DNA of 51,561 nt from an uncultured Burkholderiales bacterium (GCA_903892175.1 CAITHK010000065.1:1-51561), one strand, 5' to 3'. Positions 41,230 through 50,064 are shown, counted from the stretch's first letter. Program-made: numbers and translations. The notes: generated by a model not told the origin, from the sequence alone.

Positions 41230-42006
41230 ATTTCAACTGAATCGAAAGAAGTCACCGGAACACAAACCATCAGCAGGGCATTTCGTGCCTTGCGCTTGGT
41301 AGCGGCCCAGGCACCGGATGGCATACGTCTGGTAGACCCGGCGCACCAGATGGGGCTGGAACATGCCACGGCTCACCGCTTGGTCAAGGTGTTGATGCAA
41401 GAAGGCATGCTGATGCAAAAGCCTGGCTCTCGCCGTTACAGTCTCGGGCCCCAGTTGTTTGAATTGGGTATTTCGGCTACACACCAGTTCAACCTCAAAG
41501 ACATCTGCCAGCCTGTGTGCGCCGCATTGGCAGAGCAAACCGGCGACACCTCATTTTTGTTTTTGCGCAGCGGTTTTGATGCGGTGTGCATTGCACGTAT
41601 TCAAGGGGCTTACCCGATCCAAACGCCCTCTGTCCCGGTGGGTAGTCGCCAGCCATTGGGGGTGAGTGCTGGCGGATTGGCGCTGCTGAGTGCGTTGCCT
41701 CAACCGGACATGGAGGGGGTGATCATCGCGGTGGAGCCACGGCTGGCCGCCTATGGCAATCTGGATGCGGAAAAACTCAAAGACTTGTGCATGATGGCCA
41801 AGCGCTTGGGCTATGCCACCACAGGCAACCATGCGGTTCCCGGTGTGCGAGCCATAGGCCTTCCTATTTTTGACCGATCCAACACCCCCATCGCCGCGAT
41901 CACCGTGGCGGCCACCCAGTCGCGAATGGATGCACGCCGCATTGCGACCTTGTTGCCCATGCTCAAAGCAGCGGCACTCGAGATGACACGTTTGTTGCAC
42001 CAATGA
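41230..42006 (+). CDS. IclR-family transcriptional regulator (start uncertain)
   Basis: An IclR-type regulator of about 258 residues. The winged helix begins GTQTISRAFRALRLVAAQ and includes LEHATAHRLVKVLMQEGML; the effector domain holds FLRSGFDAVCIARIQG and GVSAGGLALLSALP. The conserved frame extends upstream of the first TTG (41290), but no ATG, GTG or TTG occurs before that back to the stop at 41167. ATT 41230, seven bases after AGGGG, is the best candidate start, either a true rare start or a mutated ATG. It probably controls the adjacent divergent genes through the TCCA-N5-TGGA sites. Confidence 0.75.
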   Translation: MSTESKEVTGTQTISRAFRALRLVAAQAPDGIRLVDPAHQMGLEHATAHRLVKVLMQEGMLMQKPGSRRYSLGPQLFELGISATHQFNLKDICQPVCAALAEQTGDTSFLFLRSGFDAVCIARIQGAYPIQTPSVPVGSRQPLGVSAGGLALLSALPQPDMEGVIIAVEPRLAAYGNLDAEKLKDLCMMAKRLGYATTGNHAVPGVRAIGLPIFDRSNTPIAAITVAATQSRMDARRIATLLPMLKAAALEMTRLLHQ

Positions 42007-42046
42007 GTCTGAACGCAAGACACAGTGCAAGATGCTTGGGTTGAAG

Positions 42047-43840
42047 TCAGTGAGAAGAGAAAGTTTGCTGAAGAATAAATTCCTCGATGTCCTGAATGTC
42101 TATCGGTTTGTGCAACACATGGATGTTGTGCTGTTTGAACATTTCCAGGTGTTGCGGGGAGGTGTCCGCAGTGACGATACAGGCTGGAATTTCATCATTG
42201 AATTCTTCCCGTAATTGTTGGATGTAAAAGATGCCGTCTTTTTCTCCCAATCGGAAATCACTCAAAATAAAATTGAGTTTGGGAATATCTTGTAGATACG
42301 CATTGAACTTGTCTTCTTGGTGCGGAATTTCACACACCTGGTAGCCTGCAGTCGTGAAGTATTGCAAGTAAGCATCTCTGAGTGAGTCGTCGTTTTCGAT
42401 GATGCCTACATGGAGAGATGACTTGGACACTTTGTTCGCGGCATTTCTGATGGATGCGTCCACCCAGTTCGTGAACGGTTTGGCGCTCAGGCTCAGAGCG
42501 GTTGATGGGCTTTCGAGCGATTTCAAAACAAGGAATGGGGTCTTGATGGTGAACTTGGACCCCTTGTCCACCTCTGAGGCAACCGCGCATTCACCGCCAA
42601 TTTTTTTCACAATTCGAATCACAATGGACAGGCCAAGACCCAGGCCGTCGTGGTGAGAGCGCGAGTGGTCTGACCTGTAAAACTCGTTGAAAATCAAGGA
42701 CATGTCCGTGGGCGGAATGCCGCACCCCGTGTCTTGGACGCTGAAGTTCAGATGCCCCTGGTCGTTCTCAAAGTTGACTTGGATGCTGCCACGGTCGGTG
42801 TATTGAATAGCGTTGGAGAGCAAATTGCGCAAAATTTGCTCCGTCAAATGGGGGTCGCCCTGGATCAAGACATCTTCAAACGTGAAAGCCAAGCCCAAGC
42901 CTTTTTCTTGGCATAAATCAGCAAAACTGTGCCTCAAATCATTGGCCATGAGCGCGAGGGAAAACTGGGTCTCGATGGGCTTTAGGTTGGAGTCCAACTT
43001 GCTGATGTCCAACAAGGTGTTGAACATTTTGTTGAGGACGGACACGCTTTTGCGAATGCGATGAAACACCGAGCTCTCGTATTCTTTGAGTTGGCGGTGG
43101 TCAATCATCTCAATGAAGATGTTGATGGCCTGCATCGGTTGGCGCAAGTCATGACTGGCCGTCGCAATGAATTCAGACTTTGCGATGTTTGCTGCGATGG
43201 ACGCGTTTTTTTCAACGACAAGCTCCTCGTAAAGTGTGTCGTTTTTGAGTCGTAGGGAGAACGACCGCTCCCACGATTTGGAAAATAGAAAACCCATTTT
43301 CAAGGCCAGATAAAAGGCGACCATGGAGCCTACGGAAATTGGCCAAATGATGTGTTGGTAATTCATTACTAGGAAGATGATTTCCAGACCCTTCAAGGGA
43401 ACGATGAAGGCGCAGAAAGTCTTCCAATTCACGCAATACCCCACCATGCCAACAAACAGAATGGTCAGGCAGATGATTTGGTAGAGCAAATAGCTGATGG
43501 GGTCCTTTGCAATGACAAAAATAAACCAGCCAAGCCCCCAGACGAAAGTCACACTGCCAACTGCGATGTTGAGTAGCGTGAACTTGTGGTTGATATCTGA
43601 AGACGCTTTGATCACCCTGATCAATTGGAGTCGTACCAGCACAACAATGGCCATCAACACGAGCCACGATTTGAAGAGAAGTTCAGGCGTGTTGTCTGAG
43701 TAAAGGGGAATACACAGCAGCGGGGCGACGATGGTGGCAACAGTGCTGGTCTTGGCGTAATCCAGCATGTAACCCAACTTTTCTTTGGCCACCAACTCGT
43801 TGTAATTTTCAGAATAGGTGGCTGGGTTGTCGGGCGGCAT
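42047..43840 (-). CDS. Membrane hybrid histidine kinase with C-terminal receiver
   Basis: A 597-residue hybrid sensor kinase. About six hydrophobic segments fill residues 30-190 with no large periplasmic domain. The phospho-acceptor histidine is in TASHDLRQPMQAI near residue 228; the ATPase domain has NLLSNAIQY (N box), DTGCGIPP (G1) and HDGLGLGLSIV (G2). The C-terminal receiver carries its aspartate in FILSDFRLG near 530. The gene follows the response regulator by 21 bp and is visibly poorer in GC than its neighbours. The signal is unknown, perhaps a membrane or redox state. Confidence 0.9.
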   Translation of the reverse strand: MPPDNPATYSENYNELVAKEKLGYMLDYAKTSTVATIVAPLLCIPLYSDNTPELLFKSWLVLMAIVVLVRLQLIRVIKASSDINHKFTLLNIAVGSVTFVWGLGWFIFVIAKDPISYLLYQIICLTILFVGMVGYCVNWKTFCAFIVPLKGLEIIFLVMNYQHIIWPISVGSMVAFYLALKMGFLFSKSWERSFSLRLKNDTLYEELVVEKNASIAANIAKSEFIATASHDLRQPMQAINIFIEMIDHRQLKEYESSVFHRIRKSVSVLNKMFNTLLDISKLDSNLKPIETQFSLALMANDLRHSFADLCQEKGLGLAFTFEDVLIQGDPHLTEQILRNLLSNAIQYTDRGSIQVNFENDQGHLNFSVQDTGCGIPPTDMSLIFNEFYRSDHSRSHHDGLGLGLSIVIRIVKKIGGECAVASEVDKGSKFTIKTPFLVLKSLESPSTALSLSAKPFTNWVDASIRNAANKVSKSSLHVGIIENDDSLRDAYLQYFTTAGYQVCEIPHQEDKFNAYLQDIPKLNFILSDFRLGEKDGIFYIQQLREEFNDEIPACIVTADTSPQHLEMFKQHNIHVLHKPIDIQDIEEFILQQTFSSH

Positions 43841-43861
43841 ACGTGAACCGATGTTTCGGCG

Positions 43862-44521
43862 TTACTTGAGATTGAGTTTTTCTGCGCTCAACAGATGGTG
43901 TTTTTGAGCCTTAAGAACAGCTTGGGTGCGATTGAAAACCCGAAGCTCTTTGAAGATCTGGTTAATATGAATTTTTACGGTTTGTTCTTTGATGTCAAGG
44001 TAATCGGCAATGATTTTGTTCGGGTGTCCGAGAGAGATCAGTTGCAGCACTTCCAATTGACGTTGAGAGAGTCTGAATTCATGGACTTCTTTTGCGGAAA
44101 AGTAGGACTGAGCCGTCCCTTCAGAATGGAACAACGGTTTGATCTTGCCCAAGATTGACATCGATGTGCTGTTTTTGGACAAGAATAAAGTGGCCCCTGC
44201 GGCAGTTGCTTTGGGCTCCCAGATGTGTGCGTCTAAACCCGAAATAGACACCACATGTGCCACGTTGGGCATGTTTTTGAACACCTTGATGCCAGCGAGT
44301 CCACTCAGACCCAGCATCAACACATCCAACAAAATAACCCATGACGTGTTGGATTGGTTGACCACATCAATACCTTCATTGGCATTGCTTGCTGTCATAA
44401 CTTCGATGTTGAAACTGCCCAATTCCCTTGACAACATTTCGCACAGAGCTTCACGATAGACTGGGTGGTCATCAATGATGAGCAAGGAGTGCTGAGTTGA
44501 CAAATTCATGGTGAATGTCAT
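43862..44521 (-). CDS. LuxR/NarL-family response regulator
   Basis: A 219-residue two-domain regulator. The receiver has the acidic pair in IIDDHP, the phosphorylated aspartate in VILLDVLMLGLSG near 60, and a C-terminal LuxR helix-turn-helix (RQLEVLQLISLGHPNKIIA, VKIHINQIFKELRV). ATG 44521 is preferred because GAGGG lies nine bases upstream; ATG 44530 and ATG 44509 are alternatives. It is the first gene of the two-gene operon with the hybrid kinase and begins 58 bp after the 3' end of a tRNA-Arg gene. Targets unknown. Confidence 0.9.
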   Translation of the reverse strand: MTFTMNLSTQHSLLIIDDHPVYREALCEMLSRELGSFNIEVMTASNANEGIDVVNQSNTSWVILLDVLMLGLSGLAGIKVFKNMPNVAHVVSISGLDAHIWEPKATAAGATLFLSKNSTSMSILGKIKPLFHSEGTAQSYFSAKEVHEFRLSQRQLEVLQLISLGHPNKIIADYLDIKEQTVKIHINQIFKELRVFNRTQAVLKAQKHHLLSAEKLNLK

Positions 44522-44579
44522 GCTACCCATCCCTCGGTTATTTTCAATGGAACTAAGGTTGTAGTCGCATCGATACGAA

Positions 44580-44654
44580 TGGTGCCTCCGACAGGAATCG
44601 AACCTGTATCTAGCGCTTAGGAGGCACTCGTTCTATCCATTGAACTACGGCGGC
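44580..44654 (-). tRNA. tRNA-Arg (anticodon CCT)
   Basis: A 75-nt tRNA with encoded CCA. The D stem GTTC/GAAC, anticodon stem AGTGC/GCGCT with loop CTCCTAA, and T stem ACAGG/CCTGT are all formed; the anticodon CCT reads AGG codons. The acceptor stem GCCGCCG / CGGAGGC has one G-A mismatch at pair 4:69, which is unusual. Confidence 0.93.
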
Positions 44655-44702
44655 AGCCAAGGGCTATTTTAGAGGCTGGTTGCGGGCAGCCGCTGCTTGG
44701 GC

Positions 44703-45185
44703 TCAGAGTTCTTTGCCGAGCTTGCGATCGATCGAGTAGGGGCCACCACCTCGCAAGGCCACGGCCAACATGATCAGGCCCCACATCAAGGGGTACTCAT
44801 AGCCCGGGCCAGTCCAGCCAAATTTGGGCAGGTGGTGGTAGGCAATGACGGCCATTTCAAGGGTGATGGCGGCCGCAAAAAAGCGTGTAAACAAGCCCAT
44901 GGCCACACACAAGCCCCCCACGGTTTCTAACAAGATGAGGACCACGGCCAATGGTTCGGCGGCTTCGATGCCACGGCGAGTGAGGGCTTTGGCGGCGGTT
45001 GCTTCCACGCCCTCAAGCAGCTTGGGGATGCCATGTGGCAACAGCATCAGACCCACGGTCAAGCGAACCAGCAGCCAAGTCACAGGCTCTGCCCAGTTGT
45101 AAAAAGGTTGCAGCTGCGGAATTAGCAGGCGTGGGGGGCTGTCCGTGGGCTCTTGTGTTGACGCATCAATGTGTTCTTCGTTCAT
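44703..45185 (-). CDS. DoxX-family membrane protein
   Basis: A 160-residue DoxX protein with four membrane helices (WLLVRLTVGLMLLPHGIPKL near 36 starts the domain). The family includes quinol-oxidase subunits and membrane redox proteins; the function here is unknown. It lies 36 bp after the vWA gene and may be the end of the moxR operon. Confidence 0.85.
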   Translation of the reverse strand: MNEEHIDASTQEPTDSPPRLLIPQLQPFYNWAEPVTWLLVRLTVGLMLLPHGIPKLLEGVEATAAKALTRRGIEAAEPLAVVLILLETVGGLCVAMGLFTRFFAAAITLEMAVIAYHHLPKFGWTGPGYEYPLMWGLIMLAVALRGGGPYSIDRKLGKEL

Positions 45186-45221
45186 GGTTGTCCCTGTTGT
45201 GAATTTAAGAATGGATAGGCG

Positions 45222-46406
45222 CTATTTGCTGAGCATGCGCATGGCGTCTTCCAAGCCTTTGAGGGTCATGGGGTACATGCGGTTGCTCACCAATTGCTGG
45301 ATGATGCTGATGCTTTGGCGGTACTGCCAAACGCCTTGAGGCTCGGGGTTGATCCATGCGTATTTAGGAAAGGCGTGCGTCAAGCGTTGGATCCACTCAG
45401 CGCCTGCTTCTTCGTTGTTGTACTCCACACTGCCCCCGGGTTGCACAATTTCATACGGGCTCATGGTGGCGTCGCCAATGAAGATGAGTTTGTAGTCTTT
45501 GTTGTATTTGCGCAGGATGTCCCAAGTGGCAAATTTTTCGGCAAAGCGGCGTTTGTTGTTGCGCCACATGAAGTCATAGACGCAGTTGTGGAAGTAATAA
45601 AACTCCAAGTGTTTGAACTCGGCTTTGGCGGCAGAGAACATTTCCTCTACCCGTGCGATGTGTTCGTCCATGGTGCCGCCCACGTCCATGAGCAGCAGCA
45701 CTTTCACGTTGTTGTGGCGCTCAGGCACCATCTTGATGTCGAGGTAGCCCGCATTGGCTGCGGTGGCGCGGATGGTGTCGGGCAAGTCGAGTTCTTCGGC
45801 TGAGCCTTCGCGGGCAAAGCGTCGCAAGCGTCGCAGCGCAACCTTGATGTTGCGGGTGCCGAGTTCTTGGGTGTCGTCGTAGTCTTGGTAGGCGCGTTGG
45901 TCCCACACTTTGACAGCGCTTTTGTTGCCACCTTTGCCGCCAATGCGAACGCCTTGTGGGTTGTAGCCGCTGTTACCAAAGGGCGAGGTGCCACCGGTGC
46001 CAATCCATTTGTTGCCACCTTCGTGGCGTTCTTTTTGTTCTTCCAGACGTTTCTTTAGCGTTTCCATCAACTCGTCCCAGCCCATTTTTTCGATGGCGGC
46101 CTTTTGCTCAGGGGTGAGTTCTTTTTGCAGAATTTTCTCGAGCCAGTCCAGTGGCACGTCTTTGGTGAAGTCGGTGAGCATGTCCACGCCTTTGAAATAG
46201 GCGCCGAACGCTCGGTCAAATTTGTCGTAATGCTTTTCGTCTTTGACCAGGGTGAGGCGGCTCAAAAAATAAAAGTCATCCAAGCTGCATGCGTCGCTGC
46301 CAGGGCCGATGACTTGCTTTTGCAAGGCCTCCAGCAGCGTGAGGAACTCCTTCACGGAGACGGGCAGTTTGGCTGCGCGCAGGGTGTAGAAGAAGTCGAT
46401 CAACAT
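45222..46406 (-). CDS. CoxE-like von Willebrand factor A protein
   Basis: A 394-residue protein with a C-terminal vWA domain. The metal-site motif reads LLLMDVGGTMDEHI, with Gly and Thr replacing the serines of DxSxS. The N-terminal half contains helical and charged stretches (LKKRLEEQKERHEGGNKW). With the MoxR ATPase nearby it fits a CoxD-CoxE or RavA-ViaA pair that helps assemble or activate a metalloenzyme. The order is moxR, small membrane gene, then this gene, 5 bp apart. The client is not known. Confidence 0.87.
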   Translation of the reverse strand: MLIDFFYTLRAAKLPVSVKEFLTLLEALQKQVIGPGSDACSLDDFYFLSRLTLVKDEKHYDKFDRAFGAYFKGVDMLTDFTKDVPLDWLEKILQKELTPEQKAAIEKMGWDELMETLKKRLEEQKERHEGGNKWIGTGGTSPFGNSGYNPQGVRIGGKGGNKSAVKVWDQRAYQDYDDTQELGTRNIKVALRRLRRFAREGSAEELDLPDTIRATAANAGYLDIKMVPERHNNVKVLLLMDVGGTMDEHIARVEEMFSAAKAEFKHLEFYYFHNCVYDFMWRNNKRRFAEKFATWDILRKYNKDYKLIFIGDATMSPYEIVQPGGSVEYNNEEAGAEWIQRLTHAFPKYAWINPEPQGVWQYRQSISIIQQLVSNRMYPMTLKGLEDAMRMLSK

Positions 46407-46411
46407 GGTGA

Positions 46412-46627
46412 TCAGTCTTGAGCTTGGTTTCGGGCGCGCAGATGGCGAGCCGCTTGCAAGCCCATGCCCCCGCCCAATCCGACCAACACGATGGCGACGA
46501 TGCTGCCGGTGCCGTAGCCTGGGGCAAACAAATCCAAGCCGAAGGTGATGCCTAAGCCAAAGCCCAGCAAGGCACCGGTGACAAATCCCACCGCATCGCT
46601 GAGTCCTTCTAGCAAGGATGCAAACAT
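46412..46627 (-). CDS. Small two-helix membrane protein between moxR and coxE-like genes
   Basis: A 71-residue hydrophobic protein (LLEGLSDAVGFVTGALLGFG, then GSIVAIVLVGLGGGMGLQ) with a basic tail. ATG 46627 follows GAGGAG at good distance, so it is likely translated. It is not recognised as a named family. Its tight position (13 bp after moxR, 5 bp before the vWA gene) suggests that it works with them. Confidence 0.7.
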   Translation of the reverse strand: MFASLLEGLSDAVGFVTGALLGFGLGITFGLDLFAPGYGTGSIVAIVLVGLGGGMGLQAARHLRARNQAQD

Positions 46628-46640
46628 GGCCGTCTCCTCA

Positions 46641-47495
46641 TCAGCGGTTGCGGTTTTGCATGAACACCAGTTTTTCAAACAGGGTCACGTCTTGTTCGTT
46701 TTTCAACAGTGCACCCACCAGCGGCGGAATCGCCACTTTGTCGTCTTGCGTTTGCAGCGCCTCGGCAGAGATGTCCTCGGCCACCAAGAGTTTGAGCCAG
46801 TCGAGCAATTCACTGGTGGAAGGTTTTTTCTTCAAGCCAGGCAAGTTACGAATGTCGAAGAAAGTCTTCATGGCCGCGCTGAGCAACTCTTGTTTGAGTT
46901 GAGGGAAGTGCACGGATACGATCTGACGCATGGTCTCGGCGTCAGGGAACTTGATGTAGTGAAAGAAGCAACGGCGCAAGAACGCGTCGGGTAACTCTTT
47001 TTCGTTGTTGGAGGTGATGAACACCAAGGGCCGATTTTTGGCTTTGATGAGCTCACGCGTTTCGTAACAATAAAACTCCATGCGGTCGATCTCGCGCAAC
47101 AAATCATTGGGAAATTCGATGTCGGCTTTGTCAATTTCATCGATCAGCAGCGCCACCGGCTGTTCGGCCGTGAAGGCCTGCCACAGCACGCCTTTGATGA
47201 TGTAGTTTTGGATGTCTTTGACGCGCGCTCCGCCGTCTAAGTCGGCCATTTGGCTGTCACGCAGTCGACTCACCGCGTCATATTCGTACAAGCCTTGTTG
47301 TGCTTTGGTGGTGGACTTGATGTGCCACTGCAACAACGGCATGCCCAGCGCCTGGGCCACCTCTTCAGCCAGCATGGTTTTGCCGGTGCCGGGCTCGCCT
47401 TTGACCAACAACGGGCGTTGAAGTGTCATGGCCGCATTGACGGCCAGCATCAAGTCTTGGGTTGCAACGTAGTTGTCGGTGCCGGTGAATTTCAT
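46641..47495 (-). CDS. moxR: MoxR-family AAA+ ATPase
   Basis: A 284-residue MoxR ATPase. Walker A is VKGEPGTGKTMLAEEVA near residue 36, Walker B is ALLIDEIDKAD near 115, sensor 1 is FITSNNEKELPDAFLRRC near 160 with its arginine finger. A chaperone-like ATPase acting with a vWA protein on metalloenzymes. It is the first gene of the operon and is divergent from the cytochrome c4 gene. Confidence 0.92.
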   Translation of the reverse strand: MKFTGTDNYVATQDLMLAVNAAMTLQRPLLVKGEPGTGKTMLAEEVAQALGMPLLQWHIKSTTKAQQGLYEYDAVSRLRDSQMADLDGGARVKDIQNYIIKGVLWQAFTAEQPVALLIDEIDKADIEFPNDLLREIDRMEFYCYETRELIKAKNRPLVFITSNNEKELPDAFLRRCFFHYIKFPDAETMRQIVSVHFPQLKQELLSAAMKTFFDIRNLPGLKKKPSTSELLDWLKLLVAEDISAEALQTQDDKVAIPPLVGALLKNEQDVTLFEKLVFMQNRNR

Positions 47496-47507
47496 GTGGG
47501 TTGGCTC

Positions 47508-47535
47508 TATATAATGAATGGTTGACTTTTATCAA
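47508..47535 (-). promoter_or_regulatory. Promoter of the moxR operon
   Basis: On the minus strand TTGATA (47535-47530) and TATATA (47513-47508) are 16 bp apart. The transcript would begin just before the moxR ATG, leaving a very short leader. Confidence 0.5.
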
Positions 47536-47558
47536 TCAGTCTCAAAGACATCTGCACT

Positions 47559-48221
47559 ATGAACAAGTCTCTCTCAATCGTGTTAGCTTTCGTTGTCGCC
47601 GCTGCGACCTTTTCAGCCCAAGCTCAAGAGCTCACAGGTGACGCCAAAGCCGGCGAAAAAAAGATTGCCATGTGCATCGGCTGCCACGGCATTGTGGGCT
47701 ACCAAGCCAGCTTCCCTGAAGTGTACAAAGTCCCCAAAATTTCTGGCCAAGGTGTCAAGTACATCGCGTCAGCTTTGAATGGCTACAAAAAAGGCGAGCG
47801 CAAGCACCCCACCATGCGCAGCATTGCGACCAGCTTGACGGACCAAGACATTGCCGATATCTCTGCTTATTACGCCAATCATGGCGTGGTGGAAGGTGCT
47901 GCATTGCCAGACAAAGCCACGGAGGCCAAAGGCAATGTGGCTGAGTTGGTCAAAAAAGGTGCTTGCACGTCTTGCCACGGCGAGAACTTCGCCAAGCCGA
48001 TTGACCCCAGCTATCCCAAGTTGGCGGGCCAAAATGCCGATTACCTGTATGTGGCATTGAAGTCATATAAAGTGGAAGGTACTGCGACCTGGGGACGCGG
48101 CAACGGTGTGATGGGTGGCGTGGCCAAGCAGTTCAGCAATGCTGAACTCAAAGAGTTGGCCAGCTATGTGTCGGCCCAGCAAGGTGACTTGAAAACAGTG
48201 CCACAGTCTAAATTCCGCTGA
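47559..48221 (+). CDS. Diheme cytochrome c4-type protein
   Basis: A 220-residue periplasmic cytochrome. A signal peptide (cleavage near FSAQ-AQE) is followed by two class I domains with heme sites CIGCHG (near 40) and CTSCHG (near 133). Two repeated halves with conserved methionines (KHPTMRSIA, NGVMGGVA) are likely axial ligands. It carries electrons to terminal oxidases. It ends at a strong terminator. Confidence 0.92.
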   Translation: MNKSLSIVLAFVVAAATFSAQAQELTGDAKAGEKKIAMCIGCHGIVGYQASFPEVYKVPKISGQGVKYIASALNGYKKGERKHPTMRSIATSLTDQDIADISAYYANHGVVEGAALPDKATEAKGNVAELVKKGACTSCHGENFAKPIDPSYPKLAGQNADYLYVALKSYKVEGTATWGRGNGVMGGVAKQFSNAELKELASYVSAQQGDLKTVPQSKFR

Positions 48222-48234
48222 TTCAAATTCATGA

Positions 48235-48272
48235 CCAACAAAAAGGCCCGCATTTGCGGGCCTTTTTGTTGG
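48235..48272. terminator. Rho-independent terminator after cytochrome c4
   Basis: An 18-bp perfect stem, 48235-48252 with 48255-48272, around GGCCCGCATTTGCGGGCC, ending in TTTTTG. Works on both strands. Confidence 0.9.
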
Positions 48273-48314
48273 TGGGCGCAACCATGGCGTCATGTATGGC
48301 TATGTTCAACGGCC

Positions 48315-48749
48315 TCAGTCTTGCGTGGCGCGCCGCTGCACGGCATCGATGTAGGCCTGTCCATCGGGCGGGCGTCCGCTGCGCTGGCTCTCCCAAATCA
48401 TCTGGCCCAAAGCTTCCATGGTGTCGTGATGGGCGACATGCAAGGAGTCGCGCCGCGCAGTCAACAATTCCACCGCTTGCCGAATGCCACGGGGTTGGTC
48501 AATGGAACATTGTTCGCTCACGGACAAATGCATGGACAGGTGCAGAAACGGGTTGATCTTGCCGTCTTTCACCTCGTACATGCGCGCCAAGGCGGCGGTT
48601 TCATCGGCGAAGTCGGCATGGTATTCAGGGTGTTCGGCCACCCATTGACTGGCCAAGGTTTCCAGCGCGTCCATGGGTTGGCTCTTGCGCCACTTGGCAT
48701 AGACCGAGCAGAAAAATCGCCGAACATCGGCTTGACTGGGTTCAAACAT
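48315..48749 (-). CDS. DUF1841 family protein
   Basis: A 144-residue cytoplasmic protein of the DUF1841 family (SQADVRRFFCSVYAKW, NPFLHLSMHLSVSEQ, RHDSLHVAHHDTMEALG-like block). It has no known function. ATG 48749 begins the conserved part; two upstream starts are possible. It is convergent with cytochrome c4 and divergent from the pca genes. Confidence 0.82.
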   Translation of the reverse strand: MFEPSQADVRRFFCSVYAKWRKSQPMDALETLASQWVAEHPEYHADFADETAALARMYEVKDGKINPFLHLSMHLSVSEQCSIDQPRGIRQAVELLTARRDSLHVAHHDTMEALGQMIWESQRSGRPPDGQAYIDAVQRRATQD

Positions 48750-48843
48750 GACCTGCATTGTCACTCAGGTGCCGAGCTGTGGGGTCCGAGGTTCTGGTCT
48801 TGATACATTAAACGGTTACACAAAGTTTCATTTGAGGAAGACC

Positions 48844-50046
48844 ATGAACCAAGCCTTTATTTGCGACGCCATCCGCACCCCTTTTGGTCGCTACGGCGGC
48901 GCCTTGTCATCGGTGCGCACCGATGACCTCGGTGCTGTTCCGCTCAAAGCCTTGATGGCACGCAACCCGAAGGTGGATTGGCTGGCCGTGACCGATTTGA
49001 TTTATGGCTGCGTCAACCAAGCCGGTGAAGACAACCGCAACGTGGGACACATGGCCAGTCTGTTGGCGGGGCTGCCCTTGGAATTGCCGGGTGCCACCAT
49101 CAACCGTTTGTGTGGTTCGGGCATGGACGCCATTGGCACTGCGGCGCGCGCCATCAAGGCGGGGGAGGCCTCGTTGATGATTGCAGGGGGCGTAGAAAGC
49201 ATGAGCCGCTCGCCCTTTGTGATGCCCAAGGCCGAGAGCGCCTTCAGCCGCAGCAACGCGGTGTACGACACCACGATTGGCTGGCGCTTCATCAACAAGT
49301 TGATGAAAGAAAAATATGGCGTGGACTCGATGCCTGAGACGGCCGAGAACGTGGCCACCGATTTCAAGATCGAGCGCGAAGCCCAAGACCGCATGGCGCT
49401 GGCCAGCCAGATGAAAGCGGTGGCCGCGCAACAAGCGGGTTACTTTGATGCCGAAATTTGCCCCGTCACCATCCCTCAGAAAAAGGGCGATGCCGTGGTG
49501 GTGAGCCAAGACGAGCACCCACGTGCCACCAGCCTGGAGTCGCTGGCCAAGCTCAAGCCGGTGGTGCGTCCCGATGGCACGGTGACAGCTGGCAACGCCA
49601 GTGGCGTGAACGACGGCGCGTGCGCGGTGTTGTTGGCCGATGAGAAAACTGCGGCCCAGCAAGGACTGACGCCCAAAGCACGCGTGGTGGGCATGGCCAC
49701 AGCGGGTGTGCCACCACGCATCATGGGCATTGGCCCGGCGCCCGCCACACAAAAGGTGCTGGCACTGACCGGTTTGACGCTGGCCGATTTGGATGTGATT
49801 GAGCTCAACGAAGCATTTGCTGCGCAGGGCTTGGCGGTGCTTCGTCAGTTGGGTTTGCAAGACGATGACCCGCGCGTGAACCCCAACGGCGGGGCGATTG
49901 CCTTGGGCCATCCCTTGGGCGCAAGTGGCGCGCGCTTGGTGACGACCGCGATCAACCAGTTGCACCGCACCGGTGGACGGTATGCCTTGTGCACCATGTG
50001 CATTGGCGTGGGTCAAGGCATCGCCATGATCGTGGAACGTGTTTAA
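48844..50046 (+). CDS. pcaF: 3-Oxoadipyl-CoA thiolase PcaF
   Basis: A 400-residue thiolase. The acyl-enzyme cysteine is in [10 protein letters not shown] near 90, the histidine in [17 protein letters not shown] near 355, and the second cysteine in [12 protein letters not shown] near 385. The start [20 protein letters not shown] and the central [12 protein letters not shown] are typical of PcaF rather than general acetyl-CoA thiolases. It cleaves 3-oxoadipyl-CoA to succinyl-CoA and acetyl-CoA. GAGGAAG precedes the ATG. It is followed after 18 bp by pcaIJ, so three late beta-ketoadipate genes are together. Confidence 0.92.
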   Translation: MNQAFICDAIRTPFGRYGGALSSVRTDDLGAVPLKALMARNPKVDWLAVTDLIYGCVNQAGEDNRNVGHMASLLAGLPLELPGATINRLCGSGMDAIGTAARAIKAGEASLMIAGGVESMSRSPFVMPKAESAFSRSNAVYDTTIGWRFINKLMKEKYGVDSMPETAENVATDFKIEREAQDRMALASQMKAVAAQQAGYFDAEICPVTIPQKKGDAVVVSQDEHPRATSLESLAKLKPVVRPDGTVTAGNASGVNDGACAVLLADEKTAAQQGLTPKARVVGMATAGVPPRIMGIGPAPATQKVLALTGLTLADLDVIELNEAFAAQGLAVLRQLGLQDDDPRVNPNGGAIALGHPLGASGARLVTTAINQLHRTGGRYALCTMCIGVGQGIAMIVERV

Positions 50047-50064
50047 AACAGCAGGGCGATTGGC

